NCBI GenBank assembly: GCA_011799875.1
Contig: CM022301.1
Location: 217,430,526-217,494,525 of the forward strand
Source of the DNA: Thinopyrum elongatum
Taxonomy: Eukaryota; Streptophyta; Magnoliopsida; Poales; Poaceae
Direction: 5' to 3'
DNA: 64,000 bases
A program made the position numbers and the translations under genes. A model generated the notes under the pieces. That model saw only the letters and a program-made list of their open reading frames with translations. It did not search any database and was not told the origin of the DNA. Within the stretch, counting starts at the first letter, position 1. Each line of letters opens with the position of its first letter. Of this stretch, positions 45,813 through 57,244 are shown in pieces.

Positions 45813-47702
45813 GTGGTGATACACATATTCATAATATTGATGCCAAAAGATGCAAAGATGATAATGATAAGTGCAACATACTTGTGGCACTGCCGTTTAG
45901 GTCATATTGGTGTAAAGCGCATGAAGAAACTCCATGCTGATGGGCTTTTGGAATCACTTGATTATGAATCACTTGATACATGCGAACCATGCCTCATGGG
46001 CAAGATGACTAAAACACCGTTCTTCGGAACAATGGAGCGAGCAACTGACTTATTGGAAATAATACATACTGATGTATGCGGTCCAATGAGTGTTGAGGCT
46101 CGCGGCGGGTATCAGTATTTTCTGACCTTCACAGATGATTTGAGCGGATATGGGTATATCTACTTGATGAAACATAAGTCTGAAACATTTGAAAAGTTCA
46201 AAGAATTTCAGAGTGAAGTAGAAAATCATCGTAACAAGAAAATAAAGTTTCTACGATTTGATCGCAGAGGCGAATATTTGAGTTACGAGTTTGGTCTTCA
46301 TTTGAAACAATGTGGAATAGTTTCGCAACTCACGCCACCTAGAACACCACAGCGTAATGGTGTGTCCGAATGTCGTAACCGTACTTTATTAGATATGGTG
46401 CGATCTATGATGTCTCTTACCGATTTACCACTATCGTTTTGGGGTTATGCATTAGAGACAGCTGCATTCACGTTAAATAGGGCACCATCTAAATCCGTTG
46501 AGACGACACCATATGAACTGTGGTTTGGCAAGAAACCTAAGTTGTCGTTTCTTAAAGTTTGGGGCTGTGATGCTTATGTGAAAAAGCTTCAACCTGATAA
46601 CCTCGAACCCAAATCGGAGAAATACGTCTTCATAGGATACCCAAAGGAGACTGTTGGGTACACCTTCTATCACAGATCCGAAGGCAAGATATTTGTTGCT
46701 AAGAATGGATCCTTTCTAGAGAAGGAGTTTCTCTCGAAAGAAGTGAGTGGGAGGAAAGTAGAACTTGATGAGGTAATTGTACCTTCTCCCAAATTGGAAA
46801 GTAGTTCATCACAGAAATCAGTTCTAGTGATGCCTGCACCAATTAGTGAGGAAGTTAATGATGATGATCATGAAACTTCGGATCAAATTACTACCGAACC
46901 TTGTAGGTCAACCAGAGTACGTTCCGCACCAGAGTGGTACGGTAATCCTGTTCTGGAAGTCATATTACTAGACCATGATGAACCTATGAACTATGAGGAA
47001 GCGATGATGAGCCCAGATTCCGCGAAATGGCTTGAGGCCATGAAATCTGAGATGGGATCCATGTATGAGAACAAAGTGTGGACTTTGGTTGACTTGCCCG
47101 ATGATCGGCAAGCCATAGAGAATAAATGGATCTTCAAGAAGAAGACTGACGCTGACGGTAATGTTACTGTCTACAAAGCTTGACTTGTTGCGAAAGTTTT
47201 TCGACAAGTTCAAGGAGTTGACTACGATGAGACCTTCTCACCCGTAGCGATGCTTAAGTCTGTCCGAATCATGTTAGCAATTGCCGCATTTTATGATTAT
47301 GAAATTTGGCAAATGGATGTCAAAACTGCATTCCTTAATGGATTTCTTAAAGAAGAGTTGTATATGATGCAACCAGAAGGTTTTGTCGATCCTAAGGGAG
47401 CTAACAAAGTGTGCAAGCTCCAGCGATCCATTTATGGACTGGTGCAAGCATCTCGGAGTTGGAATATACGCTTTGATGAAGTGATCAAAGCATATGGTTT
47501 TATACAGACTTACGGTGAAGCCTGTATTTACAAGAAAGTGAGTGGGAGCTCGGTAGCATTTCTAATATTATATGTGCATGACATATTGTTGATTGGAAAT
47601 GATATAGAATTTCTGGATAGCATAAAAGGATACTTGAATAAGAATTTTTCAATAAAAAGACCTCGGTTAAGCTGCTTAAGTATTAAGCATCAAGATCTAT
47701 AG
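45813..47702 (+). pseudogene. integrase and reverse transcriptase of element J
   Basis: One frame broken only by TGA at 47181-47183. Integrase: zinc-binding HCRLGHIGVKRMKKLHADG with CEPC; catalytic D in IIHTDVCGPM, D in FDRRGEYLS, E in NGVSECRNRT, so the triad is intact although neighbouring residues have drifted (RSD/GG become RFD/RG). Reverse transcriptase: motif A in WQMDVKTAFLNG is intact, but motif C reads LYVHDILLIGND, so the first Asp of the YVDD motif is His. The frame ends at 47702 after SCLSIKHQDL, before the full RNase H connection. Confidence 0.92.
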
Positions 47703-48240
47703 GGATAGATCGAGACGCTTAATAGGACTTTCACAAAGCACATACCTTGACAAAATTTTGAAGGAGTTCAAAAAGGGACCAGTCAAAGAAAGAGTTCTTG
47801 CCTATATTCAAGGTATAAAGTTGAGTAAGACTCAAAGCCCGACCACGGTAGAAGATAGAGAGAGAATGAAAGTCATTCCCTATGCCTTAGTCATAGGTTC
47901 TATAAAGTATGCCATGCTGTGTACCAGACCTATTGTGTGCCTTGTCATGGTTTTGGCAAGGAGGTACAAGAGTGATCCAGGAGTGAATCACTGGGTAGCG
48001 GTCAAAATTATCCTTAGAGGAATAAGGAAATGTTTCTCGGTTATGGAGGTGATAAAGAGTTCGTCGTAAAGGGTTACGTCGATGCAAGCTTTGACACTAA
48101 TCCAGATGACTCCGAGTCTCGATCTGGATACATACTGAAAGTGGGAGCAATTAGCTAGAGTAGCTCCGTGCAGAGCATTGTAGACATAGAAATTTGCAAA
48201 ATACATACGGATCTGAATGTGGCAGACCCGTTGACTAAAC
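47703..48240 (+). pseudogene. RNase H remnant of element J
   Basis: Fragments in several frames: GIKLSKTQSPTTVEDRERMK, then GYVDASFDTNPDDSESRSGY (first catalytic region), then a jump to EICKIHTDLNVADPLTKLLS. The middle of the RNase H domain is deleted around 48150-48190. Confidence 0.8.
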
Positions 48241-48279
48241 TTCTCTCACAAGCAAAACATGATCACACCTTAGTACTCT

Positions 48280-48455
48280 TTGGGTGTTAATCACATGGCG
48301 ATGTGAACTAGATTACTGACTCTAGTAAACCCTTTGGGTGTTGGTCACATGGCGATGTGAACTATGGGTGTTAATCACATGGTGATGTGAACTATTCGTG
48401 TTAAATCACATGGCGATGTGAAACTAGATTATTGACTCTAGTGCAAGTGGGAGAC
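48280..48455 (+). repeat. tandem hairpin repeats and polypurine tract of J
   Basis: Four copies of a roughly 30-base unit (starts about 48280, 48333, 48365, 48397) containing TCACATGGCGATGTGA, whose TCACAT and ATGTGA arms pair around a GGCG or GGTG loop. The polypurine tract AAGTGGGAGA ends one base before the 3' LTR at 48456. Confidence 0.88.
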
Positions 48456-50195
48456 TGAAGGAAATATGCCCTAGAGGCAATAATAAAGTTGTTATTTATA
48501 TTTCCTTATATCATGATAAATGTTTATTATTCATGCTAGAATTTTATTAACTGGAAACTTGATACATATGTGAATACATAGACAAAACAGAGTGTACCTA
48601 GTATGCCTCTACTTGACTAGCTCATTCATTAAAGATGGTTAAAGTTTCCTGACCATAGACATGTGTTGTCATTTGATGAATGGGATCACATCATTAGGAG
48701 AATGATGTGATGGACAAGACCCATCCGTTAGCTTAGCATAATGATCATTAAGTTTTATTGCTAAAGCTTTCTTCATGACTTATACATATTCCTCTGACTA
48801 TGAGATTATGCAACTCCCGAATACCGGAGGAACACCTTGTATGCTATCAAACGTCACAACGTAACTGGGTGATTATAAAGATGCTCTACAGGTGTCTCCG
48901 AAGGTGTTTGTTGGGTTGGCATAAATCAAGATTAGGATTTGTCACTCCGAGTATCGGAGAGGTATCTCTGGGCCCTCTCGGCAATGCACATCATATGAAG
49001 CCTTGCAAGCAATGTGACTAATGAGTTAGTTGCGGGATGATGCATTACGGAACGAGTAAAGAGACTTGCCGGTAACGAGATTGAACTAGGTATGATGATA
49101 CCAACGATCGAATCTCGGGCAAGTAACATACCGATGACAAAGGGAACAACGTATGTTGTTATGCGGTTTGACCGATAAAGATCTTCGTAGAATATGTAGG
49201 AGCCAATATGAGCATCCAGGTTCCGCTATTGGTTATTGACCGGAGATGTGTCTCGGTCATGTCTACATAGTTCTCGAACCCGTAGGGTCCGCACGCTTAA
49301 CGTTCGATGACGATTTGTATTATGAGTTATGTGATTTGATGACCGAAGTTTGTTCGGAGTCCCGGATGAGATCACGGACATGACGAGGAGTCTCGAAATG
49401 GTCTAGAGGTAAAGATTCATATATTGGAAGGCTATATTCGGACACCAGAAAGGTTCCGAGTGATTCGGGTATTTTTCGGAGTACCGGGGAGTTACGGGAA
49501 TTCACCGGGAGAAGTAATGGGCCTTATTGGGCCATACGGGAAAAGGAGAGGCAGGCCACGTGAGGAGGCACGCGCCCCCCCTTGCCCAAACCGAATTGGA
49601 CTAGGGGAGGGGGGCGCAGCCCCTCTTTCCTTCTCCCTCTCCCTTTCCCCTTTCCTACTCCATATGGGAGGTGGAATCCTACTAGGACTAGGGAGTCCTA
49701 GTAGGACTCCACACCTTGGCGCGCCCCCTAGGGCCGGCTGCCTCTCCCTCTCCCTCCTTTATATACGGAGGCAAGGGGCACCCCAAAGACACAACAGACA
49801 CCAAGATTTGTCTTAGCCGTGTGCGGTGCCCCTCTCCACAGTTACACACCTCGGTCATATCGTCGTAGTGCTTAGGCGAAGCCCTGCGCCGGTAACTTCA
49901 TCATCACCGTCGCCACGGCGTCGTGCTGACGGAACTCTCCCTCATCCTCAACTGGATCAAGAGCTCGAGGGATGTAATCGAGGTGAACGTGTGCTGAACT
50001 CGGAGGTGCCGTACGTTCGGTGCTTGATCGGTTGGATCACGAAGACGTTCGACTACATCAACCGCGTTAAGCTAACGCTTCCGCTTTTGGTCTACGAGGG
50101 TACGTGGACATACTCTCCCCCTCTCGTTGCTATGCATCTCCTAGATAGATCTTGCGAGAGCGTAGGAAAATTTTGAAATTGCACGTTCCCCAACA
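48456..50195 (+). repeat. 3' LTR of element J
   Basis: 1740 bp, retains the 31 bases lost from the 5' LTR (near 49361-49391). TATA box near 49758. Followed by AAAAT. Confidence 0.95.
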
Positions 50196-50200
50196 AAAAT

Positions 50201-53200
50201 ACGATCACGGACCTGCTTAAAGACTTCACACTGCATTCTGCGCTAGCCCTGAAGCTGGTCCATCTCTTCACCCCGGTCTACGAGGTCACTCACCAGCTGG
50301 GCATTCTGCGTTTTGAGATGTGACAGCTCTTCCCAGTAGTCCAAGAGTTCTCGCAAGGCCTCGTCCCAGGCCTTCTCACTAGCACTCACCAAAGACCTCG
50401 CTTCGCTAGCAGAGCTCCTCAAGGGACCCAGCTGCCTCTCCAGATCAGAGTGCCTGGCCTTGAAGGCTTTGCTTTTCTCCATAAAGTAGGTATCCTCAAG
50501 AGTCAGTTTCCCTGGTATTCAGAGGGGGCGTTTTCCTTCTACTTAATGAGGGCGTCCGCAAGGGTCTTCTTGTTTTGGGCCTCCTGCTTGTCGCGCCGGT
50601 CCCTCAATCGCATGTCGACAGCCTCAATATTGGCTTGGTGGGCGGCTTCCCAGCGTGAGATGGCGGTTTCACGGTTTTCAAGCTCGGCCTCCCGGGCATG
50701 CACCTCTTCTTGAAGCAGCTCCAGTCGCTCCCTTCCAGCGCAAAGGTCTGGAGCCGTCTTCTCGGCCTCCACCTCACGTGCTATGACATCGACCTCCCAA
50801 TCGGTCACAGCTGCCTCATGGACGTCCAAGGCATCCTGCAACAATGAACGATCAAGGCTTGAAGACGGATGGTCTCTCCCGACCACCGGCTCCAAAAGGA
50901 CCCTGACGTCCGCCCAAGCCGGGTTGGCACGTGGACGAATGACTTCACGCTCCTGCCGGACGTGCTCAACACAAAGAAAATAAGTCTTCCAGGCTTCACG
51001 CAGGAGGTGGTGTCCCCGGGCTAAATTAGTTTTCTCGGCCGCCAGACCAGCGTCGAGATGATCGGTCACCAGGTGCGCCGCCTTGAAGGGATCGTCGGGT
51101 GATCTACATGTGTCCCCGCCACTACAACCACTCAAGGCCAATGGTGGGCCCATAGCCTGGCCGACCCTGGAAGCCAAATGCTATGGAAGCGGCTCCCAAA
51201 GAGATTTCCCGACCCTGTTGGACGGGCCTGGGGGAACCAGGGCATCCAGGGATATCTTTGACGCGCTTTTAGATAAGGCAAGGCCCGTCAGGTCCTTGAC
51301 GGGGGCAGGGGAAGGGGGTGCATTTAGTCCCGCGGAATCCGGAGCTCCATAAGCTCGGGTGTTTCCCTTGACAGCACCTCCAGACGTCTCTTCCCGAGGA
51401 GCCTTGGCGACAGCCCGGCAATCGACCGCTGGCCGCGGATCGTCTGCATTTAGCAAATTCCCCACAGGAACCTTCAACAAGTCCCCTACCAACAACAGGT
51501 ACGAGGAAGAATGAGCACCAAGGTCGACGACGCCCTGGATCATCGCAGGCTCCTCTTCTACGGCATGGATGGAGCGGCCTGTTGAAAGGAAAAAGGGCAC
51601 ATAAGGAAAGCTCGGCTGGGCAAAACAAATGAAGACCAAGTCGGAACAAGCTGACCTACCTCTTCCCTCGGGGCCCTGGCGGGATCCCTGATCGCCTAAA
51701 TCTCCTTCACAGTCTAGGTCTCCTGGAGGTGCCTCCCCGTCAGGATCGGAGCTTTCTCCCTCCCGGCCTGTGTCTCCCAGTGTGGGGCCATTGTCAGGGG
51801 GCTGCACATCCACGAGAAGATAAGAGGACTGCTCGAAGGATGGCATAGTAAAAGGATGGCCCGGGAAACTCACACGTCTGTGGCATGTCACTGCCTCCTC
51901 GGCAGTCGTTGGGCGAAAACAAGAGCCAGGAGCGTCGCGTCGGGAAAGGTGCTAGATAGCGCGGGGGCCCTGGGTCCTAGCATGGTCCCACCGGCAGCCG
52001 TGCCCGCGGGGAGAGAAGGTCCCGCACCCTCACTGCCATCACCTGAACCTTCCGAACTGGCAACAAAGGGGCAGTTACGGTCAAATCATATCGACATAAG
52101 TAAAACAACAAGGGAAGAGAAAAACGACTCTTACTTCCTCACGGTGATAGCTCTCAAACGGCATCCCTGTTTAGGTCTACCGTGCGACTTCGCATCCCCT
52201 GGAGGAGGCGGAGCTATCTTCCTACCGAATGTTAGCGGCACGGTTCACATGGGCGGTGCGGAGGAGGAGCCTTCGGCCTCGCCATCATCACCCCCTTTAT
52301 GGTCTCGCTGGGCCCTGGTTGGGACGGCCCCGTCTCCCCCAATAAAGGATTGGGGCGACCGACATCCCCGGCGCCCTTGGAGGCAACACCCCACCTATCA
52401 CATTCCGGCAGGCCCTCCAGGAAGGCCTCACATGCCCCGTCGGCGTGCAGCATCCGGACAGAAAGAGGGAGACCTGGACCACCCTCGGCGCAAAACAGAA
52501 CCTTCATGATCCACTTGAGCTTTTTGTCTTCTATGACAGACAGGTGGAGGCACCTTGGATCTTGAGGCCCCTGGTATGACCACAACGGAAGCTGCTGGTC
52601 TTGCAGGGGGACACCTGCATCCGGGAAGAACTGAGGACCACCATGCGTCCGTCGAGGTTTTCTTCTGCAAGGCGTTTGATACGCCTAACTACAAGATGAA
52701 GGGCTACCTCGGCCGGACGGCTCGCCCATCCGCTATGCTCCCTTGATGGAGCGGAAAGCGCACGCAGCTAGGCAGGCTCCTGCAAAGCGTCAATAATCAT
52801 CCAATTCTGGTTCGTGAAGATTCAGGGAGATGAAATCAGCCTCGGCCTCTTCCCTAGCCGAGCAGAAGACCACGCAAGCCCGAAGTCTGATTCCCGGGAC
52901 TCCGGTGCCCTAAGAAGTGGAGGAAGAGTTCCAGGGACGACCTCACTCCCACGAACCCTTCGAACAATTGGGAAAATATCGCCAGGACTAGTACAATGTT
53001 AGGATGAAGGTGGAGGACATAGATTTGGAAATGCTCCAGAACCGCCATGAAGAAGTTTGAAAAAGGAGGAACTAAACCGGCGTCTAGGAAGTTGAGGAAA
53101 ATGGGAACCTCGGTACTACCCTCCATGGTGTTGCCCGCCGGAAGAAGCTCCGTCGAACCCCACAAGTGGTTTGCACCTCCGACCAAGAACCGGAACTTCC

Positions 53201-53309
53201 GCAGGCTACGTTCGTCGGAAAACGAGGACTCAAGCAAAGTCGGTGGTAGCTCCTCCCGAATTTCCCCCTTGTCCTTCTCCTCCATTTTCGCCTCCGACGA
53301 CCAGACCAC
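50201..53309 (-). pseudogene. K gene with PF04195-like domain, introns and coiled coils
   Basis: Minus-strand gene. The N-terminal part (53309-52854) contains VPIFLNFLDAGLVPPFSNFF and LEHFQIYVLHLHPNIVLVL, the pattern of Pfam Transposase_28 (putative gypsy-type transposon). It is followed by a KLKWIMKVLFCAEGG segment, Pro-rich linkers, and two coiled-coil blocks (51177-50539 and 50482-50243, both rich in Glu/Arg/Ala). Two introns with GT..AG ends of about 80 bases are visible: 52134-52057 (AAGTAAGAG to TTGCCAG) and 51659-51579 (AGGTAGGTC to CAACAG). Several stops and frame changes exist. J is inserted near the 3' end; the last part is at 41643-41246. Biochemical function of the family is unknown. 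Confidence 0.65.
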
Positions 53310-53608
53310 TAGGTACCTTGGCTAAGAGGAGGACTTGACCAAGGAAATTTCAAGCCACATTAAAGGAACTCGGAAGGAGGAAGATGGTCGGCCCGGTGTC
53401 ACTTTGTTTTCTCCCTCTTATAAATAAATTAACAGGAAGGTAACCGCCTGCCCATGGGTGGGACAAACCACGATCCCTGAGGAGTAATAAGGGTGGCGTG
53501 GAAGCTGAGAAGACGATCCTTGCTCTCGTGGGATAATCAATTAACCCTACGCTCCCATGACAGGGCCTAGGCTGGTTTTGATAGTCCCCATGAGAAGGCC
53601 CAGGCTGC
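53310..53608 (-). other. upstream region of the K gene
   Basis: No gene. A weak TATA candidate TTTATAAG (minus strand, 53417-53424) lies about 110 bases upstream of the first PF04195-like codons. The start codon is uncertain: TAG precedes the open frame by a few codons at about 53325. Cut by H at 53609 (flank GCTGC). Confidence 0.4.
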
Positions 53609-53869
53609 TGATACGTCTCCAACGTATCGATAATTTTTTATTGTTCAATGCTATTATATTATCAATCTTGGATGTTTTATATACACTAGCACAAATGCCC
53701 GTGCGTTGCAACGGCGAAAAATTTAAGGTGTCTCACTACGAAGCAGCGACCAAAATATTCAGCCCCTAGTTCTAGACATGGAATATGATCCCTAATCAAC
53801 TGATGGGGGTGAAAAACCCTAACTTTAGATTATTAGTTTATAATGGACATGCATTCAGACCTGCTAATG

Positions 53870-54235
53870 GCGGGTGTCCGTACACCCACATGAATAGTAA
53901 TATTCTAAAAAAATAGAAAACAAATTCAAAAAATTCTGAATTTTCGTGACATCAAATATGCTCAAACTTTGTGGATGTGTGCAAGATTTCGTGCAGAAAA
54001 AACATTCGAGGAGCTCTACAAAAGAAAATGACTTCACTTCTCAAAAGTCTTGAGTAGTTTTGAACACTGATTTTTGTTTCTCATGTGCAAAGCTCGTCGC
54101 ATGTTACTTCTCGTCGAAAACATGCAAGCATCCGCAAAGTTTGAGAATACTTGATGTCACAAAATTTCAGTTTTTTAGTTTTTTTTTTAAATTTGCTGTC
54201 CATGAGAGTGTAGGGACACAACTACCACACCTTTC
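53870..54235. repeat. foldback (MITE-like) element in the Helitron
   Basis: Two imperfect inverted arms of roughly 150 bases. The left has GTGTCCGTACACCCACATG, TTTTCGTGACATCAAATATG and CTCAAACTTTGTGGATG. The reverse complement of the right arm has GTGTCCCTACACTCTCATG, TTTTGTGACATCAAGTATTC and CTCAAACTTTGCGGATG. Exact ends and target site are unclear. Confidence 0.7.
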
Positions 54236-55657
54236 TCAAGCATAAATCTGCAGCTCCTCAGCCCTGTGGTTGTGGAACTATTTTTTTAACTAACAACCTG
54301 AACGGCTGAACGATGGCGGCCTTGCTTGTTATCTTCACACATGAATCATGCATGTAATGTCACAACAGACCATCAGGATACCATCAGATCTAATAAGATA
54401 CGGCTTCGTCGGCATCAATGGAGGAATGAACGAACCATCACCGGGGAGCTCATTCCTATCAAAATAGCGATCGGTCAGATGGAGGTGTCAGGCACCATCG
54501 TTAGCTGTGGAGATGTGGTCCTCCAGAAAACGTTGTTGTATACATATACGAATACATGGTTACATACAGGCTACATCAGCCCACATGGAAGAGACCTAGT
54601 GCAGATGCGGGGAGCTTGGACCTGTTCCTCACTGTCGCCCTGCTCTGCAGCTTCTTCCTCCTGTCTCATGCTGCTGACGCTCATCGTCGCTTCATCTTTC
54701 TGCTTCTGCTCACCGCCACCTCATCTTCATGCTTCTGCTCAACACTGCGACACCATGGTATAGCAGCTGTTGCTCGCCTCCTCGTCTTACTGCTGCTGCT
54801 CTCTACCGTCACCCCGTAGTGCAGCAGCTACTTAATTACGCCGCTTGGTCGCTCGCCTCGGCTGCGTCCTCCACGACCAGTGACCTGCCTCCCGCTTTCT
54901 CTTGGGTACAGCCGCGCTGCTACTGGCCGAGGTTGTGGGCTCGTGCGGCTCTGCATCTGGACGCTGGGCTCGGGCTGCGTAATTACGAGGAACGGCGAGA
55001 GAGAGCGGGCCCAGGCACCGGTAGCGGGAGTGGCTGGACCGAAGAGACGCCGTGGTTCGGGCTCGGTGTCCGAGGATGGTAGGCACCTTGAGGGATCTTG
55101 CATAGGTAAGCATCGGGAGTTCAGGACAACGGCGAAAGGCAGCGAGTTCATACGGCATCCCACCGGCGTAAGTACCTTCTCACCGGCCCGCAACGACTCC
55201 GTCTGCCGCTCCTCTGCCCCCTCCCCTCCTCCCTCTTGAGCCTGATATTTATGGGAGGGGTTAGCGAAGGCGGCGAGGGATGCGGAGTTCGGCTGGGTCA
55301 CGGTCAAAATACCGTAGTATGAAGGAAAAACCAATCGTTTCCGAATTCGAGTCGCTGATTGTTTTATTTTTTGAGAATCGAGTCGCTGATTCGTTTTTTT
55401 TTTTTTGAGACAAAGAGTCGCTGATTCGTTGCAAGTAGAAAAACGGGCAAGCGCAAGCCCAAAGCGATAACAGGTCCAATATTGTAGCGAGTGTGGACCT
55501 GGCCCAACTGCTGGGGTTGCTCTCGGTTCGCGTCTCTCATATCTCATAGACGTAAAATTGACGAATCAATGATTACATAACTTATGAAAGTGATGGATTA
55601 ATAAACGAGACATATCCGAAACTATGAAAGGCTCCATCTTTTAATATTAGGTAAAGA
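54236..55657 (-). other. Helitron interior, possible captured sequence
   Basis: Contains a minus-strand open frame of 239 codons (55547-54828), rich in Arg, Pro and Ser, with no motif I recognise and no good codon signature. A GTAAG at about 55107 could be a splice donor. Near the Helitron 5' end, GAGTCGCTGATT is repeated three times (55349-55432). Not called as a gene. Confidence 0.4.
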
Positions 55658-55761
55658 TTTACAAGTAACTTTATATCATTTTTTGAAACTAACTTATTAA
55701 CTTAGTGCCCAGTGCCAGTTGCTGTTTTTTGCTTATTTTTTGACCTTGCAGAATATCAGTA

Positions 55762-57244
55762 TGATACGTCTCCGTCGTATCTATAATTTTTTATTGTTCC
55801 ATGTCAATATTATACAACTTTATATACTTTTGGTAATATTTTATATTATTTTTTGGGACTAACATATTGATCAAGTGCTTAGTGCCAGTTCCTGTTTGTT
55901 ACATGTTTTTTGTTTCGTAGAATATCCATATCAAACGAAGTCCAAACACGATAAAAATTTATGGAGAATTATTTTGAAACATATGTGATTTTTGGGAGGT
56001 GGGATCAACACAAACAGAGGCCCACAGCCTCCACTACCCACCAGGGTGCGGCCTGCCCCCTGGCGCGCGGTGGTGCCTAGTGGACACCCCGTAAGTCGGT
56101 TGGGGCTCTTCTTCGGCCGCAAGAAAGTTTATATCCGGAAAAAATCGTGTTAAAATTTCAGCGCAATTGGAGTTACGGATCTCCAAATATTTAAGAAACG
56201 GGTTTCGGCCAGAAAACAGGAACGCGAAACAGAAGAGAAGAGAAGAGAGAGAGATCCAATCTCGGAGGGGCTCCCGCTCCTCCGCCGCTATGGAGGCCAT
56301 GGACCAGAGGGGAAACCCTCCTCCCATCTAGGGGGGAGGCCAAGGAAGAAGAAGAAGAAGAGTGCTCTCTCCCCCTCTCTTCCGGTGGCGCTAGAGTGCC
56401 GCCGGGGCAAGGATCGTGATGGTGATCTACATCAACAACCTTGCTACCGTCAATACCAACTTTATACCCCTCTATGCAGCGTTGTAACCTCTCTATTCCC
56501 GCTGTAATTCTCTACTTAAACATGGTGCTCAACACTATATATTATTATCCAATGATATGTGGTTATCCTATGATGTTTGAGTAGATCTATTTTGTCTTAT
56601 GGGTTGATTGATGATCATGATTGGTTTGAGTTGTATATTTTATTTTGGTGCTGTTCTATGGTGCTCTCCGTGTCGCGCAAACGTGAGGGATCCCCGTTGT
56701 AGGGTGTTGCAATACCTTCATGATTTGCTTATGGTGGGTGGCGTGAGTGACTGAAACACATACCCGAGTAAGTGGGTTCTTGCATATGGGAGTAAAGAGG
56801 ACTTGATACTTAATGCTATGGTTGGGTTTTACCTTAATGATCTTTGGTAGTTGCGGATGCTTGCTAGAGTTTCAATCATAAGTGCATATGATCCAAGTAC
56901 GGAAAGTATGTTAGCTCATGCATATCCCTCATATAAAATTGCAATAATGATTACTGGTCTAGTCATCAATTGCCTAGGGACAAATAACTTTCTTGTGTGA
57001 CAAAAGCTTTCTACTAAACAAGTAACTTTTATTATCTTGTAATTTATTCGTAGTTTTATTCTCGCAAAGTACTTCTAGTTATTTTCTTGTTCTAGGTAAA
57101 GCAAAGGTTATGTGTGCGTAGAAATGTATCGGTGGTCGATAGCACTTGAGGGAATATTTGTTCTACCTTTAGCTCCTCGTTGGGTTCGACACTCTTATTT
57201 ATCGAAAAAAGGTACAAACGATCCCCTATACTTGTGGGTTATCA
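55762..57244 (+). mobile_element. solo LTR G
   Basis: 1483 bp, TGATACGTCTCCGTCGTATC to CTTGTGGGTTATCA, flanked by the perfect duplication CAGTA (55757-55761, 57245-57249) inside the H 5' LTR. Same family as the LTRs of C, in opposite orientation. No internal region. Confidence 0.93.

Larger units (their letters stand above)
41649..50195 (+). mobile_element. Copia element J, BARE1/WIS/Angela group
   Basis: 8547-bp insertion with perfect target duplication AAAAT (41644-41648 and 50196-50200). LTRs 1707 and 1740 bp, TGAAGGAAATATGCC to GTTCCCCAACA. Gene order gag, protease, integrase, reverse transcriptase, RNase H is Copia type. Three catalytic or metal-binding residues are mutated. About nine mismatches in the first 520 aligned LTR bases (by eye) suggest a younger insertion than F. 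Copies with TGAAGG termini may be a distinct subgroup (Claudia-like), which I cannot confirm. Confidence 0.95.
12712..53608 (-). mobile_element. element K: host of C and J, with minus-strand spliced genes
   Basis: After removing C (12784-40569) and J (41649-50195), the pieces 12712-12783, 40570-41648 and 50196-53608 are contiguous, as shown by duplicated target sites ATGTC and AAAAT. They carry two minus-strand genes: a spliced gene with a Transposase_28 (PF04195, putative gypsy-type transposon)-like domain and coiled coils, and the start of a second gene. I see no LTR pair. It may be the 3' part of a Tat-type retrotransposon, where antisense genes are known, or another TE class. The right end is cut by H at 53609. 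Confidence 0.55.
53686..55657 (-). mobile_element. non-autonomous Helitron
   Basis: On the minus strand the insertion starts TCTTTACCTAATATTAAAAG and ends GCATTTGTGCTAG. CTAG is a CTRR terminus, with the hairpin-forming CCGTTGCAACGCACGG 8 bases before it. It lies between A and T of the H LTR (TATACA / TTTACAAG), and the uninterrupted site is visible at 62270-62280. No target duplication, as expected. No Rep/helicase coding. It carries a foldback repeat and GC-rich DNA (54560-55240) that could be captured gene sequence. Confidence 0.85.

Noticed and set aside
54828..55547. 239-codon minus-strand open frame in the Helitron
   Set aside because: Arg/Pro-rich, no motif, no promoter, and part of the GC-rich capture; noted as possible captured DNA but not called as a gene.
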